From Desulfobulbaceae bacterium UBA5611 (lineage in GTDB: Bacteria; Desulfobacterota; Desulfobulbia; Desulfobulbales; Desulfocapsaceae): 48,877 nt of DNA. The translations under genes and the position numbers were made by a program. Location of the stretch: positions 1 through 48,877 of the forward strand of contig DIKT01000045.1 of the NCBI GenBank assembly GCA_002424635.1, given 5' to 3'. Below the pieces are notes generated by a model. It had not been told where the DNA came from and searched no databases. It was given only the letters and a program-made list of their open reading frames with translations. Shown in pieces: positions 1 to 8,688 of the stretch (positions within the stretch are counted from its first letter, which is position 1; each line of letters begins with the position of its first letter).

Positions 1-209
1 CAGAAAATGATGGCATAAAAGGGGTGGAGGCAATTTTACAACGCAAAGGTAATGTAATTTCTCTGGATATCGCCCGCTGTTTTTCTAAGGATATGAATGC
101 CAAACTTATACGAAGATTCCCCGACACCATAATCAGCGATGAACAGGGCATTATTGAATTGATCGAATCCCTGGATCGCCAGAATAGGAGACAAGTGGTC
201 ATGGCATGA
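1..209 (+). CDS. C-terminal end of an unidentified protein (5' end outside window)
   Basis: The frame that ends in TGA at 207-209 is open back to the left edge (first full codon at position 3), so this is the last 68 residues of a longer gene rather than a short gene starting at the GTG at 24. The visible part is soluble and mixed charged, with a VISLDIAR stretch and an RRFPD stretch. I do not recognise the family and assign no function. An opposite-strand reading frame at 36-245 is considered a shadow. Confidence 0.55.
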   Translation, partial: ENDGIKGVEAILQRKGNVISLDIARCFSKDMNAKLIRRFPDTIISDEQGIIELIESLDRQNRRQVVMA

Positions 210-382
210 TGCTGTTAGCAAGATCGAGTTATAACTTGATATCATTAACGGCTAAAATTATTGTCCATTCATCCCGGAACAGCTATGGCTGAATAAGGCC
301 AGAAGAGATTGAAGAGCAAACATGATGCTCTTATCTAGCTTTATCATATACTGCCAACTATACGTAATTATAACGAGGTTTT

Positions 383-550
383 ATGCATTTATTTGAGACG
401 GACAACGGAGACAAATGGGTATGTGCGCCCTGCGGTCAGGAACAGGCCCAACTGATAGAAGAAAGCAAATGGGAATATATCTTTGACAAGGACAATCCTA
501 TGCTGCGCTGCAATTTCTGTGGCCAGGGGGATTATGAGATAGAAGATTAA
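383..550 (+). CDS. 55-aa zinc-ribbon-like small protein
   Basis: ATG at 383 is preceded by a GAGG ribosome binding site at 374-377. The 55-residue product begins MHLFETDNGDKW and has two knuckles, CAPCG (about residues 14-18) and CNFCG (about residues 42-46). The four cysteines suggest a single zinc ribbon. It ends in an acidic tail (DYEIED). A terminator hairpin follows at 606-653, which supports an independently transcribed small gene. The family and partner are unknown; a nucleic-acid or protein-binding role is only a guess from the ribbon. Confidence 0.7.
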   Translation: MHLFETDNGDKWVCAPCGQEQAQLIEESKWEYIFDKDNPMLRCNFCGQGDYEIED

Positions 551-605
551 AATCATCAAGAATAGACATTTGCAGAACCTGGGGTTGGTCGGTCTGCAGG
601 AACAG

Positions 606-653
606 CACCGTCTGTCTGCTTAAAACTGGCAGACAAGACGGTGTTTTTTTTTG
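606..653 (+). terminator. Rho-independent terminator after the zinc-ribbon gene
   Basis: Arms CACCGTCTGTCTGC and GCAGACAAGACGGTG pair with one bulge across a short loop and are followed by a run of nine T. The T-run lies on the plus-strand side, so it terminates the rightward transcript of the small gene. It also separates that gene from the convergent M23 peptidase gene, which ends at 655. Confidence 0.8.
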
Positions 654-654
654 T

Positions 655-2043
655 TTAGTTGGTTTTTGAGCTGGCCAATGGTTCTGTAATCGTGACTGCT
701 ATCCAGTGAGGGTCCCACCATTCCTTAGGATTGACAAAAATCCCATTGATCAGCATGGAAAAATGCAGATGATCGCCTCCGGCCATTCCGGTAGTGCCGG
801 TCAGACCAAGTACTGTATTCTGATCGACTATATTATCAACAGTGACATTGATCTGCGAAAGATGGGAGTAGAGGCTGAAGACCCCCTGGCCGTGATCCAG
901 CACAACCATCTCCCCATAAATCCCGTGATAACCTGTAAAGATTACTCTGCCGGCCTCGGCTGCTTTGACCTCAGCTCGTTGGGTGGAAGCGATATCAACC
1001 CCCAGATGAACCTGTTCATCAATGGGTTGTCCCTGATAATCATATGTACGATGATCGGCAAAACCTGCACGCGGACTGCCGGGCATGCGCTGAAAGGCCC
1101 CCTTCCAAGACTGGCCAGGATCTGGAGTTTTACATAGGTCTTGAATCTTCTGGTTGTTCATATCCCGAAGATGGCGGTTAGTGTACAAATATTTTTCGAT
1201 TAAATCTCCTGTCATCTCCGGATAATGCTCCTCAAATTCCGGAATTTTGGCAGCCAGGAAACCATCGCTGATGGTAATACGATCACTTTTCTGGTTAGCT
1301 GGCTTATAGACGCTGGTAAAGCCGATAGTGGTTTTATTGCCGGCCAGGTCTGCAGCTGTTATTTTTGGCTCGACAATAGCTGTAGCATCATAGGGCAGGG
1401 CCAGATAAGCAATATAAGTATGGGCGCGACCATCACTGACCGGAAATCCCGGATGGAAGTTGCCATTGATCTGCACGCCATGGTTTAAGATATCCTCTGT
1501 GGCCTGGTAAATGGCAATACCGGCGCCGCCTTGTTTTAAATAACGGGTGGCGTGCAGCAGATTAATCTTCGGTGCCTTGGTATCAACAGTAATATTTTGA
1601 ATGACCTGAGTCAGATTACCCTGAAAAAAGCCCCAGAGAGAATAATCCCGAACTTTTAGAGTGATCTGGGCGGGACCATCTTTCACACCCAGTTTTTTAA
1701 AATCAAGGAGTTGCTTCTCTTTGATCTCGGTCGGGCCGATCTGGCCTATATAGCCCTGTCTGGGGTATTCAATACTGAAGACTTCTTTCTCCTGATTTTC
1801 CTGATTGATGGCAATATGGATACTGCGAATTCCGCTTTTAAGATCTGACAGGCTAAGATTCAACGTGGTGTCTGCCCCCAGAAATTCAGGAATCTCATCC
1901 ATGGCAATGACCGGCTGTTTTCTTTCAAAAGAAGTCAGCATCCCGAAAATTACTGCAGCCACAAATATAACAAGCAACAGCAGCAGTAATGGTTGCCGCA
2001 AGTTTCTGTTTTTACCTTGTCTTTTAAATCGCTGTTCTAGCAT
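655..2043 (-). CDS. M23 family metallopeptidase (LytM domain), membrane-anchored
   Basis: The protein has 462 aa. A hydrophobic segment at about residues 17-40 follows a basic N-terminus, giving a single inner-membrane anchor with the rest in the periplasm. The C-terminal third (about 345-450) is a LytM/peptidase M23 domain with HLGVD, YSHLS and HLHF motifs, the usual zinc and catalytic histidines and aspartate. The family cleaves peptidoglycan cross-links, or acts as an activator when degenerate; here the motifs look intact. The long middle part (about 45-330) is probably beta-rich and unassigned. ATG at 2043 has an AAGGAG site 9 nt upstream. It lies 26 bp downstream of the RNase G gene on the same strand, so the two are probably co-transcribed. 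Confidence 0.9.
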   Translation of the reverse strand: MLEQRFKRQGKNRNLRQPLLLLLLVIFVAAVIFGMLTSFERKQPVIAMDEIPEFLGADTTLNLSLSDLKSGIRSIHIAINQENQEKEVFSIEYPRQGYIGQIGPTEIKEKQLLDFKKLGVKDGPAQITLKVRDYSLWGFFQGNLTQVIQNITVDTKAPKINLLHATRYLKQGGAGIAIYQATEDILNHGVQINGNFHPGFPVSDGRAHTYIAYLALPYDATAIVEPKITAADLAGNKTTIGFTSVYKPANQKSDRITISDGFLAAKIPEFEEHYPEMTGDLIEKYLYTNRHLRDMNNQKIQDLCKTPDPGQSWKGAFQRMPGSPRAGFADHRTYDYQGQPIDEQVHLGVDIASTQRAEVKAAEAGRVIFTGYHGIYGEMVVLDHGQGVFSLYSHLSQINVTVDNIVDQNTVLGLTGTTGMAGGDHLHFSMLINGIFVNPKEWWDPHWIAVTITEPLASSKTN

Positions 2044-2069
2044 TAAATATTACTCCTTAGTATGGCCAA

Positions 2070-3605
2070 TTAATTCTGTCCAGAGATCTCGTATTTTTCA
2101 ATATGTAAATTATTGGCCGGCACGATAGTCAATCGTTTTTTTATATTATGCTCAAGCTGCAAAATAACATGCTCTTCTTCTTTCAACAACATATCAGCAA
2201 TACGGGGATGAACGACAAGAGTGATCGTATCACCCTTGTATTTTATAGAATCTCTTGAAATCTTTCGAAATATCTCATAGCAGATCGTCCGCCGGGATTT
2301 CAGGCTGCCTTCACCACCGCAATAATGGCACGGCTCGCACAGAAGTTGCTTGAGATTTTCACAACTTCGCTTTCTGGTCATCTGCACCAGACCGAACTCA
2401 GTCAGTTTTAGAATGTTGATCTTACTTTTATCTTTCTTAACGGCCTCTTTAAAAGAGGTAAATAACTCCTCACGATGCAGCTCATCTTCCATATCAATGA
2501 AATCAATAATGATAATACCGCCAATATTGCGTAATCGTAATTGATAGGCAATTTCCTTGACCGCTTCCATATTGGTCTTGAAAATAGTTTCTTCCAGATC
2601 GTTTTTCCCTACAAAACGGCCGGTATTAACATCGATAACAGAGAGGGCCTCAGTCGTTTCGATAATAATATATCCTCCGGAACGGAGCCAAACCTTCTTT
2701 TCGATCAGGCGGCCGATCTCCATTTCGATGCCATTGGCCTCAAACAGAGGAGCTTTTTCCTGATAGAAGTTGATGCGATGCCGCAGGTCGGGCGCAAAAA
2801 TTTTTATAAACTGCAAGAGCTTTTCATAAGTGTCCTTGTCGTCCACGATCAGGGTGTTCACCTCTGCGGTAAAAAGATCGCGCACAGAACGAAAGGTAAT
2901 ATCGAGGTCTTCATAAACAAGGGACGGAGCGGGGGCATTTGAAATAATATCCTGAATCTCATCCCATAAATGGAGGAGAAACTCCATGTCGGCTTCCAGT
3001 TCTTCCATGTCGGCAAACTCGGCAATAGTACGGACAATAAAGCCGGTACCTGCCGGACGTAAAGTTTCGATACGTTCCCGTAAGGTCTGCCGCAGTGTCT
3101 CATTTTCTATCTTTCTCGAAATGCCGATATGATCAGTAAGCGGCATAAAGACAAGGTTACGACAAGGCAGGGTTATATGGCAGGTCAGACGGGCTCCTTT
3201 GGTGCCGATGGGATCCTTGCCCACCTGAACTGTGATTATCTGTCCCTCATGCAACAGATCTTCAATATTCATTCCCGAAAGACGGCGAATCTCATTATCA
3301 GAAGTTGAGGCGGTAAAATTAAACTTGCCGCATGGTTGCTGTTCCTGACCAAGCAGCCTCTGCTCAAGCTCATTGATGGAAATATAAACATCATCGACAT
3401 ATAAGAAGCCAGTCCTTTCCAGACCAATATCGATAAATGCTGCCTGCATCCCGGGCAAAACACGGACTACCCGTCCTCTATAGATATTGCCGATCATACC
3501 TTTTTCGGATGGCCGATGGACATGAAATTCAACTAAATGACCATTGTCGACAAGGGCGATCCTGGTCTCGTAATCTGCTGCATTGATAAGTATTTCGGTG
3601 GTCAT
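2070..3605 (-). CDS. rng: Ribonuclease G / E family endoribonuclease
   Basis: At 511 aa this has RNase G length, without the long RNase E C-terminal scaffold. An S1-type RNA-binding segment lies near residues 35-125 (GNIYRGRVVRVLPGMQAAFIDIG). The catalytic region carries DVNTG and IIIDFIDM, whose aspartates bind magnesium. A Zn-link-like CEPCHYCGGEG motif lies near residues 437-447. The enzyme is a single-strand endoribonuclease acting on 5' monophosphate RNA in 16S rRNA maturation and mRNA decay. ATG at 3605 opens the likely two-gene operon with the M23 peptidase. A TATAAT box lies about 75 bp upstream. Confidence 0.93.
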   Translation of the reverse strand: MTTEILINAADYETRIALVDNGHLVEFHVHRPSEKGMIGNIYRGRVVRVLPGMQAAFIDIGLERTGFLYVDDVYISINELEQRLLGQEQQPCGKFNFTASTSDNEIRRLSGMNIEDLLHEGQIITVQVGKDPIGTKGARLTCHITLPCRNLVFMPLTDHIGISRKIENETLRQTLRERIETLRPAGTGFIVRTIAEFADMEELEADMEFLLHLWDEIQDIISNAPAPSLVYEDLDITFRSVRDLFTAEVNTLIVDDKDTYEKLLQFIKIFAPDLRHRINFYQEKAPLFEANGIEMEIGRLIEKKVWLRSGGYIIIETTEALSVIDVNTGRFVGKNDLEETIFKTNMEAVKEIAYQLRLRNIGGIIIIDFIDMEDELHREELFTSFKEAVKKDKSKINILKLTEFGLVQMTRKRSCENLKQLLCEPCHYCGGEGSLKSRRTICYEIFRKISRDSIKYKGDTITLVVHPRIADMLLKEEEHVILQLEHNIKKRLTIVPANNLHIEKYEISGQN

Positions 3606-3678
3606 GGGTCTGAAGAAAAGGAAGAGATTAAAAGGCAGAGATAACCTTATGGATCTGAGATCAATTGATAAAAATGCA

Positions 3679-3684
3679 ATTATA
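3679..3684 (-). promoter_or_regulatory. Candidate -10 box for rng
   Basis: On the minus strand a perfect TATAAT stands about 75 bp upstream of the rng start codon. No good -35 hexamer lies at 16-18 bp spacing (best match GCTTTT), so the assignment rests on the -10 box and location alone. Confidence 0.4.
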
Positions 3685-3759
3685 CTGTATTTCAGTTACA
3701 AAAAGCCAGTTTCTTTTAAATTTGTTTAATAGGTCTCTTGTTTCTTGGATGATACTAAA

Positions 3760-4605
3760 ATGGCTGAAATTTCTGTTATTATACCTACTTATAACCGGGA
3801 AAAGTTACTGGCGCGGGCCATAACTTCTGTTTTACGTCAGACTATGGCCTGTTCTGAAATCATTATTATTGATGATGGCTCTCTGGATCAGACCACCGCT
3901 CTGGTTCGTTCTCTTGGTGAAAACAGCAGGATTCCCCTGCACTGTCTGCAGCAGAACAATATGGGACCGGCTGCTGCCAGGAATGCAGGCATTCTAAAGG
4001 CCCGGTCACCATTTATAGCGTTTTTAGATTCCGATGATCATTGGTGTAAGGATAAATTAGCTTGTCAGCTCAGGGCCATGGAACAAAATCCAGAATTTCT
4101 GATCTCTCATACCAGAGAAAAATGGCTGCACAGGGGTAAGCACCTGAATCAGAAAAAAAAACATATACCGCAACATGGTAATATCTTCAGCCACTGTCTG
4201 CAACTCTGTTGTGTCGGCATGTCTACGGTCATGGCTCGAAGAGAGTTGTTTGCTGAAGCCGGCATGTTTTCGCCGGCCTTTCGTTGTTGTGAAGACTATG
4301 ATTTCTGGTTGCGGGTAAGCTGCCGATATCCTTTCTTGCTGGTGGACAAGTCTCTGACTATTAAAGAAGGCGGGCGGGAAGATCAGGTCTCTTTTCAGTA
4401 TCGTGTTGGTATGGATAAATGGCGTATTCAGGCCCTTGCCAATCTACTGGACAGTAATATGGTGACAAAAGAGCAGTATGCGCTGGTCCTCAAGGAATTA
4501 CAACAGAAGTGTCAAGTCTATGGCCATGGCTGTATCAAACATGGTAAGGACGTGGAAGGCAGAAAATACTGTGAATTATGCAATAAATATCTATCAGTAA
4601 TTTGA
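3760..4605 (+). CDS. Family 2 glycosyltransferase
   Basis: The protein has 281 aa from ATG 3760; an in-frame TTG at 3745 would add five residues but has no better ribosome site. The N-terminus EISVIIPTYNRE is the classic GT-A start. IIIIDDGSLDQT is the nucleotide-sugar binding loop and FLDSDDHW near residue 90 is the DXD-like metal motif. CCEDYDFWLRVS fits the acceptor-side ED motif. GT2 enzymes transfer sugars from nucleotide sugars to glycans or lipids in the cytosol; the acceptor cannot be told from sequence. The gene stands alone between rng (divergent) and the SplB-like gene, with 74 bp to the latter. Confidence 0.9.
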   Translation: MAEISVIIPTYNREKLLARAITSVLRQTMACSEIIIIDDGSLDQTTALVRSLGENSRIPLHCLQQNNMGPAAARNAGILKARSPFIAFLDSDDHWCKDKLACQLRAMEQNPEFLISHTREKWLHRGKHLNQKKKHIPQHGNIFSHCLQLCCVGMSTVMARRELFAEAGMFSPAFRCCEDYDFWLRVSCRYPFLLVDKSLTIKEGGREDQVSFQYRVGMDKWRIQALANLLDSNMVTKEQYALVLKELQQKCQVYGHGCIKHGKDVEGRKYCELCNKYLSVI

Positions 4606-4664
4606 ATAAAATTAATAATAAAACTAATCAGTTAACCTTTTATAAATCACAAGGTAACAGGCCC

Positions 4665-4676
4665 TGACGGCCGTCA
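4665..4676 (+). repeat. Perfect 12-bp palindrome abutting the SplB-like start codon
   Basis: TGACGGCCGTCA is a perfect dyad that ends 3 bp before the ATG at 4680 and occupies the place where a ribosome binding site would be. The nearest AAGG is about 25 nt upstream of the ATG. It could be an operator or a translation-limiting hairpin. Confidence 0.55.
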
Positions 4677-4679
4677 ATA

Positions 4680-5801
4680 ATGCCAAAGCTACAATCATGG
4701 GCCGATCCTTCACTGTTTATCAAACAGATTCATGTAGAAGAGTCCTGCCTGGATCTTCCTTATACCAGAGAAATTCTGCAGCGGGCTCAACTACCGTATA
4801 CGGTTGTTCCTGATTATCAGGAGCCGGAGGCCTTTCCCGGATTATATCCGGAAAATCTTACAGCCGGTAAACAGCATCTGCTGCTGTGCCGCAATCGTGG
4901 CCATTTTTTTAAGCCTTGTCCGGCCACCAAGGAGTATCGTTGCTGTGAATATCATGTCTTAAACATTGGCATGAATTGTCCCATGGACTGCGTCTATTGT
5001 ATTTTGCAGGCCTATCTGAACAAGCCATGGCTTACTTTTTTTCTCAATGTCGATGATCTGCTGGCCGAGTTGACATCAGCCTTTACTGCTGAACCTGATC
5101 GTTTTTTTCGGATCGGCACCGGGGAATTTACTGATTCTCTGGCCCTTGACCGGCTGACCCATCTCAGCCGCAAGCTGGTAACTTTTATAGCCGGCCGGCA
5201 GCAGGCCGTGCTCGAGCTTAAAACCAAGAGTGCGGTTATTGCTAATCTCGAAGGGCTGGAGCACAAGGGCCGAACCGTTGTGGCCTGGTCATTAAACAGC
5301 ACTCCTGTCATGGTGAGAGAGGAAATCAGGACCGCCACTCTTGCACAAAGGCTGGAGGCCGCCAGGCAGTGTGCACAATGGGGTTATAAGCTGGCCTTTC
5401 ATTTTGATCCCATTATCGAACATCAAGGCTGGCAACAGGGCTATAAAGAAACGATCAACCGTCTCTTTGATATGGTGCCGGCCGACAGCATCGCCTGGAT
5501 CTCCATGGGCGCCCTGCGTTATCTGCCGGCCCTTAAAAATATCGGGACCAGGCGTTTTCCCCGGTCCCGGATTTTCAGTCAGGAATTCATTGAAGGTCTT
5601 GACGGCAAGAGCCGTTATTTTCGCCCGCATCGCGTGGAGTTATATAAATATATTTATGATCTACTGAAGAGCAGGACAGCTGCCAAAACCTGTATTTATT
5701 TTTGTATGGAGAGCGATGAGATCTGGCGAGAGGTAATGGGCTATACTCCCGGTGAAAAAGGAGGCATTCCCTATATGCTTAATCAGACTGTGCAAGGATG
5801 A
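4680..5801 (+). CDS. SplB-like radical SAM protein (spore photoproduct lyase family)
   Basis: The protein has 373 aa. The cluster motif NCPMDCVYCILQAYL (CxxxCxxC, about residues 100-107) matches the SplB/COG1533 family, with RIGTGEFTDSL and FHFDPIIEHQGW downstream as in that group. The three cysteines should hold a 4Fe-4S cluster that cleaves S-adenosylmethionine. True spore photoproduct lyases repair thymine dimers in spores. In non-spore-formers such as Desulfobacterota the substrate of this subfamily is not established, so a DNA repair role is inference. No adjacent ribosome site is visible; a palindrome sits there instead. Confidence 0.85.
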   Translation: MPKLQSWADPSLFIKQIHVEESCLDLPYTREILQRAQLPYTVVPDYQEPEAFPGLYPENLTAGKQHLLLCRNRGHFFKPCPATKEYRCCEYHVLNIGMNCPMDCVYCILQAYLNKPWLTFFLNVDDLLAELTSAFTAEPDRFFRIGTGEFTDSLALDRLTHLSRKLVTFIAGRQQAVLELKTKSAVIANLEGLEHKGRTVVAWSLNSTPVMVREEIRTATLAQRLEAARQCAQWGYKLAFHFDPIIEHQGWQQGYKETINRLFDMVPADSIAWISMGALRYLPALKNIGTRRFPRSRIFSQEFIEGLDGKSRYFRPHRVELYKYIYDLLKSRTAAKTCIYFCMESDEIWREVMGYTPGEKGGIPYMLNQTVQG

Positions 5802-5964
5802 ATGACCTCTTGATCTAACCGGTTACTTTATTTTGTTCTGGAAGAATGGACCTGCTGGTGGTAAGAAGTATTTTGTTTGAAAATCTTCAGGGATCAGGTA
5901 GGAATTATCTTGTGGATTCCTTTTTATTATTGATTCATCAATATACATATTAGCAGGAGAAATT

Positions 5965-6396
5965 ATGCTTAACAAAGTTATGCTTATCGGCAATCTCGGC
6001 AAAGATCCGGAAATTCGTTATACTCAAAGCGGCGCGGCCGTAGCCACCTTTAACGTGGCCACTACTGAAAACTGGAAGGACAAGGACGGCCAGAAACAAG
6101 AGTCGACGGAGTGGCATCGGGTGGTGGCCTGGTCCAAGCTGGCTGAGACCTGCGGCGAATATCTGCATAAAGGCTCCAAGGTTTATATAGAGGGCAAACT
6201 GCAGACGAGAAAATGGCAGGACCAGAACGGTAATGATAAGTTTACCACCGAAATCGTCGCCCGGGAGATGAAAATGCTCAGTCCGCGGGGCGGGGCAGGT
6301 GATGATTCTTATGGCGCTGGTGGTGGCGAACATAATTACCAAGAGCCTCCTTCAGGCATGATGGGCGGCGGATCACGAGATGATGTACCTTTTTGA
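5965..6396 (+). CDS. ssb: Single-stranded DNA-binding protein
   Basis: The protein has 143 aa, with an OB fold (about residues 1-105) beginning MLNKVMLIGNLGKDPEIRYT, the usual bacterial SSB start. A glycine-rich linker leads to the acidic tail DDVPF, which recruits replication and repair partners. It binds ssDNA as a tetramer. The ATG at 5965 has an AGGAG site at 5955-5959. A strong terminator follows, so it appears monocistronic. Confidence 0.96.
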   Translation: MLNKVMLIGNLGKDPEIRYTQSGAAVATFNVATTENWKDKDGQKQESTEWHRVVAWSKLAETCGEYLHKGSKVYIEGKLQTRKWQDQNGNDKFTTEIVAREMKMLSPRGGAGDDSYGAGGGEHNYQEPPSGMMGGGSRDDVPF

Positions 6397-6434
6397 GGGA
6401 CCTATCTTTCTTGCAGAATAAAAGATGATTTCAT

Positions 6435-6469
6435 AAAAAAACGGAATCCTGGCAGATTCCGTTTTTTTT
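6435..6469 (+). terminator. Rho-independent terminator of ssb
   Basis: Inverted repeat AAAACGGAATC / GATTCCGTTTT with a 6-nt loop, followed by a run of T. It lies about 40 bp after the ssb stop codon. Confidence 0.85.
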
Positions 6470-6572
6470 ATGCAAGAGTCATGAGTGCATAACTATCCAT
6501 AACAGTTTGGCCATACAATTATAAAAGTTATAAAAATATATTTTTGAAATATTTCTTATTGTAGGGAAAGGC

Positions 6573-6601
6573 TTGACTGACAAGCAATGCGTTCATATTA
6601 T
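6573..6601 (+). promoter_or_regulatory. Sigma-70-like promoter of the DnaJ gene
   Basis: TTGACT at 6573-6578 and TATTAT at 6596-6601 are separated by exactly 17 bp, each one mismatch from consensus. Transcription would start near 6608, about 50 nt before the J-domain ATG at 6657. The upstream 28 in-frame codons, which begin with the TTG that is part of the -35 box, are therefore probably not translated. Confidence 0.6.
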
Positions 6602-6656
6602 TGCACACATCGCATCCGTTTTAATTATAACCTGTTTAACTTCGTGTAATGCAATA

Positions 6657-7577
6657 ATGGAATATTACCAGACATTAGGCGTGTCCAAGAGCGCTTCTGC
6701 CGCCGAGATCAAGAAAGCATATCGTCAATTGGCCTTAAAGTATCATCCTGATAAAAACCAGGGAGATAAAGCCGCAGAAGGCAAATTTAAAGAGATTAAT
6801 GAGGCCTATGCGGTCCTCTCGGATGCAGAAAAAAAGCAACAGTACGACACTTATGGTTCAACTGATTTTCATCAGCGTTATTCCCAGGAAGACATCTTTC
6901 GTAACTTCGATTTGAATGATATCCTTCGTCAGTTTGGCGCCGGAGGCGGTAATGGCTCAACTAACTTTCGCAATATGGGAAACGGCAGCCAGTCCTTTCA
7001 ATCATTTTTCGGCCAAGGCGGCGGTTGCGGAGCTGGCGGCTGCCAGCCTCCAGCCAAAGGCCAAGACCTGACCTATCAGCTTTCTGTGACCTTGGACGAT
7101 GTCATGCATGGCGCTGAAAAAAACATAACCCTGCGCACCAACGGTACACCTCAGAATGTGACGGTCAAGATTCCCAAGGGCATTGAAGCCGGTAAAAAAC
7201 TACGGCTGAAAGGCAAGGGTAGCCCGTCTCCCCAGGGTGGCGCCCCAGGTGATATGTACCTGAAGGTAGAGGTGAGCCCACATGATCTATTTGTCAGAGA
7301 TGGCGACGATCTCATCTGCGAAAAGAGGCTTTCTTTCAGTGATGCCTGTCTGGGAACAAAGGTTGAGGTCGAAACTCTGGACGGAAAGAAGTTCATGGTT
7401 ACGGTCCCTTCCGGCGTTCAGCAGGATGCCCGCTTACGCATTAAAGGCCATGGCCTGCCCAGTGGTCCCTTAGGCAGTCGTGGTGATATTTACGTCAAGT
7501 TAGGGGTCAATGTACCGGAACAGCTTTCCCCTGAGCAGGAAAAGCTCGTTCTCAGCCTGCAGGAAGCAGGTTTGTAA
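6657..7577 (+). CDS. DnaJ-family co-chaperone, CbpA-like (no zinc finger)
   Basis: The product is 306 aa from ATG 6657. The J domain covers about residues 1-70 with the HPD tripeptide in KYHPDKNQ, which stimulates DnaK ATPase. A G-rich stretch (about 90-130) follows, then the two C-terminal beta domains (about 140-300) that bind substrate. The CxxCxGxG zinc repeats of true DnaJ are absent, so this is a type II (CbpA) J protein. The frame could be extended to TTG 6573, but that extra N-terminus is hydrophobic, lies before the conserved start MEYYQTLGV, and its first codon is part of a well-formed promoter. Ribosome site before 6657 is weak. Confidence 0.9.
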   Translation: MEYYQTLGVSKSASAAEIKKAYRQLALKYHPDKNQGDKAAEGKFKEINEAYAVLSDAEKKQQYDTYGSTDFHQRYSQEDIFRNFDLNDILRQFGAGGGNGSTNFRNMGNGSQSFQSFFGQGGGCGAGGCQPPAKGQDLTYQLSVTLDDVMHGAEKNITLRTNGTPQNVTVKIPKGIEAGKKLRLKGKGSPSPQGGAPGDMYLKVEVSPHDLFVRDGDDLICEKRLSFSDACLGTKVEVETLDGKKFMVTVPSGVQQDARLRIKGHGLPSGPLGSRGDIYVKLGVNVPEQLSPEQEKLVLSLQEAGL

Positions 7578-7653
7578 GCTGCTGCCCATAGCAAAATTGC
7601 AATTGCCCCTGCTATTTCCTCTTACTTCATCGACCAAGTGCTCCTAAGTAGTA

Positions 7654-8481
7654 TTACCAGGTATGAATAAGAGGCCCGCCTTTACCGCTTTTGATCAGTG
7701 AGATAGCACTGCTTTTGCTGATAATCCTGTCCATATAAGCCGCACTTAGAACGAAGGCTCGCCGGTAATCTTTTTCCAGGCAATGAAAAGCGGCAAAAGC
7801 TGAGGCATAGGTGCAACCGGTGCCGTGCAGATTATGGCTTTTAATGCGCGGTCGTTTGCTGGTTTCTATCTGCTCCTGCTTCTTCAGGACCAAATAATCC
7901 GAGATATACGGATTGTCGATCTCCAGATGCCCCCCCTTGACGATAACCGCCTGCAAATGTTCATGCCTGGCCAGGATCTGTCTGGCGCCACAGATAGCTT
8001 CTGCAGGTGTTGCTATCTGCTGTTGACACAGCTGTTCAAGCTCTGACAGGTTGGGGGTCAGAACCGTAACCTTGCTGATCAGTTGATCGCTCAAGTCGCT
8101 AAGATTTGTACTTTTGAGCAAAGATTGACCCGTGGTTGAGCTCAGGACAGGGTCGTAGATCACTTCATCTTTAAATCCCGTAAGCAATTGGCCTAAGGCC
8201 GTGGCAATCTCGATTGTGCCAATCATGCCTATCTTGATATGGGTTACATGGTAATCTGCCAGTACCGCCTGGACCTGTCGAACTACCAGATCGCCAGCAA
8301 GGGCGACAGACTCGCTGACACCTAGTGAATTCTGGACCGTGATGCAGGTAATGGCGGCCGCTCCATACACACCAATGGCCGTAATGGTTTTCAGGTCAGC
8401 CTGAATCCCTGCGCCGCCGGAGGGGTCAGAACCAGCAATACTCAACACAGTGGGTGATAATTTTGATCTGCTATGATCCAT
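7654..8481 (-). CDS. thiD: Hydroxymethylpyrimidine/phosphomethylpyrimidine kinase
   Basis: The protein has 275 aa and a ribokinase fold. The N-terminal SIAGSDPSGGAGIQADLKT is the ThiD substrate loop and SHNLHGTGCTYASAFAAF near residue 215 is the anion-hole/catalytic GTGC motif. It phosphorylates HMP and then HMP-phosphate to HMP-PP for thiamine synthesis. No other thi gene is nearby, and I see no TPP riboswitch in the 200 bp upstream. It is convergent with the DnaJ gene and divergent from parE. Confidence 0.95.
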   Translation of the reverse strand: MDHSRSKLSPTVLSIAGSDPSGGAGIQADLKTITAIGVYGAAAITCITVQNSLGVSESVALAGDLVVRQVQAVLADYHVTHIKIGMIGTIEIATALGQLLTGFKDEVIYDPVLSSTTGQSLLKSTNLSDLSDQLISKVTVLTPNLSELEQLCQQQIATPAEAICGARQILARHEHLQAVIVKGGHLEIDNPYISDYLVLKKQEQIETSKRPRIKSHNLHGTGCTYASAFAAFHCLEKDYRRAFVLSAAYMDRIISKSSAISLIKSGKGGPLIHTW

Positions 8482-8688
8482 GAATAATCAGTGTTAGGAA
8501 TTATCGCGATATCCAGATTGACAAAAGATAACCTTATATATCTTAAGCATTTATATCGTAGTTTTGCAGCTGATTCATCTTTTCCGTCATCACAGTTGCT
8601 TAATATAGTGAAATACAATAGTATTGCAAGGCTTGAATCAGAGCATAATAATAAGCCACCATTAAAAAGGTATGTATAACATTATATT

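Noticed and set aside
706..1137. 143-codon frame antisense to the M23 peptidase gene
   Set aside because: Lies wholly within a clear LytM-domain gene and has cysteine- and isoleucine-rich shadow composition.
8491..8679. 62-codon plus-strand frame upstream of parE
   Set aside because: No ribosome site, odd composition and no recognisable family; it covers the thiD-parE intergenic promoter region.
8482..8688. TPP riboswitch upstream of thiD
   Set aside because: None of the conserved THI-box segments is visible on the minus strand in this interval.
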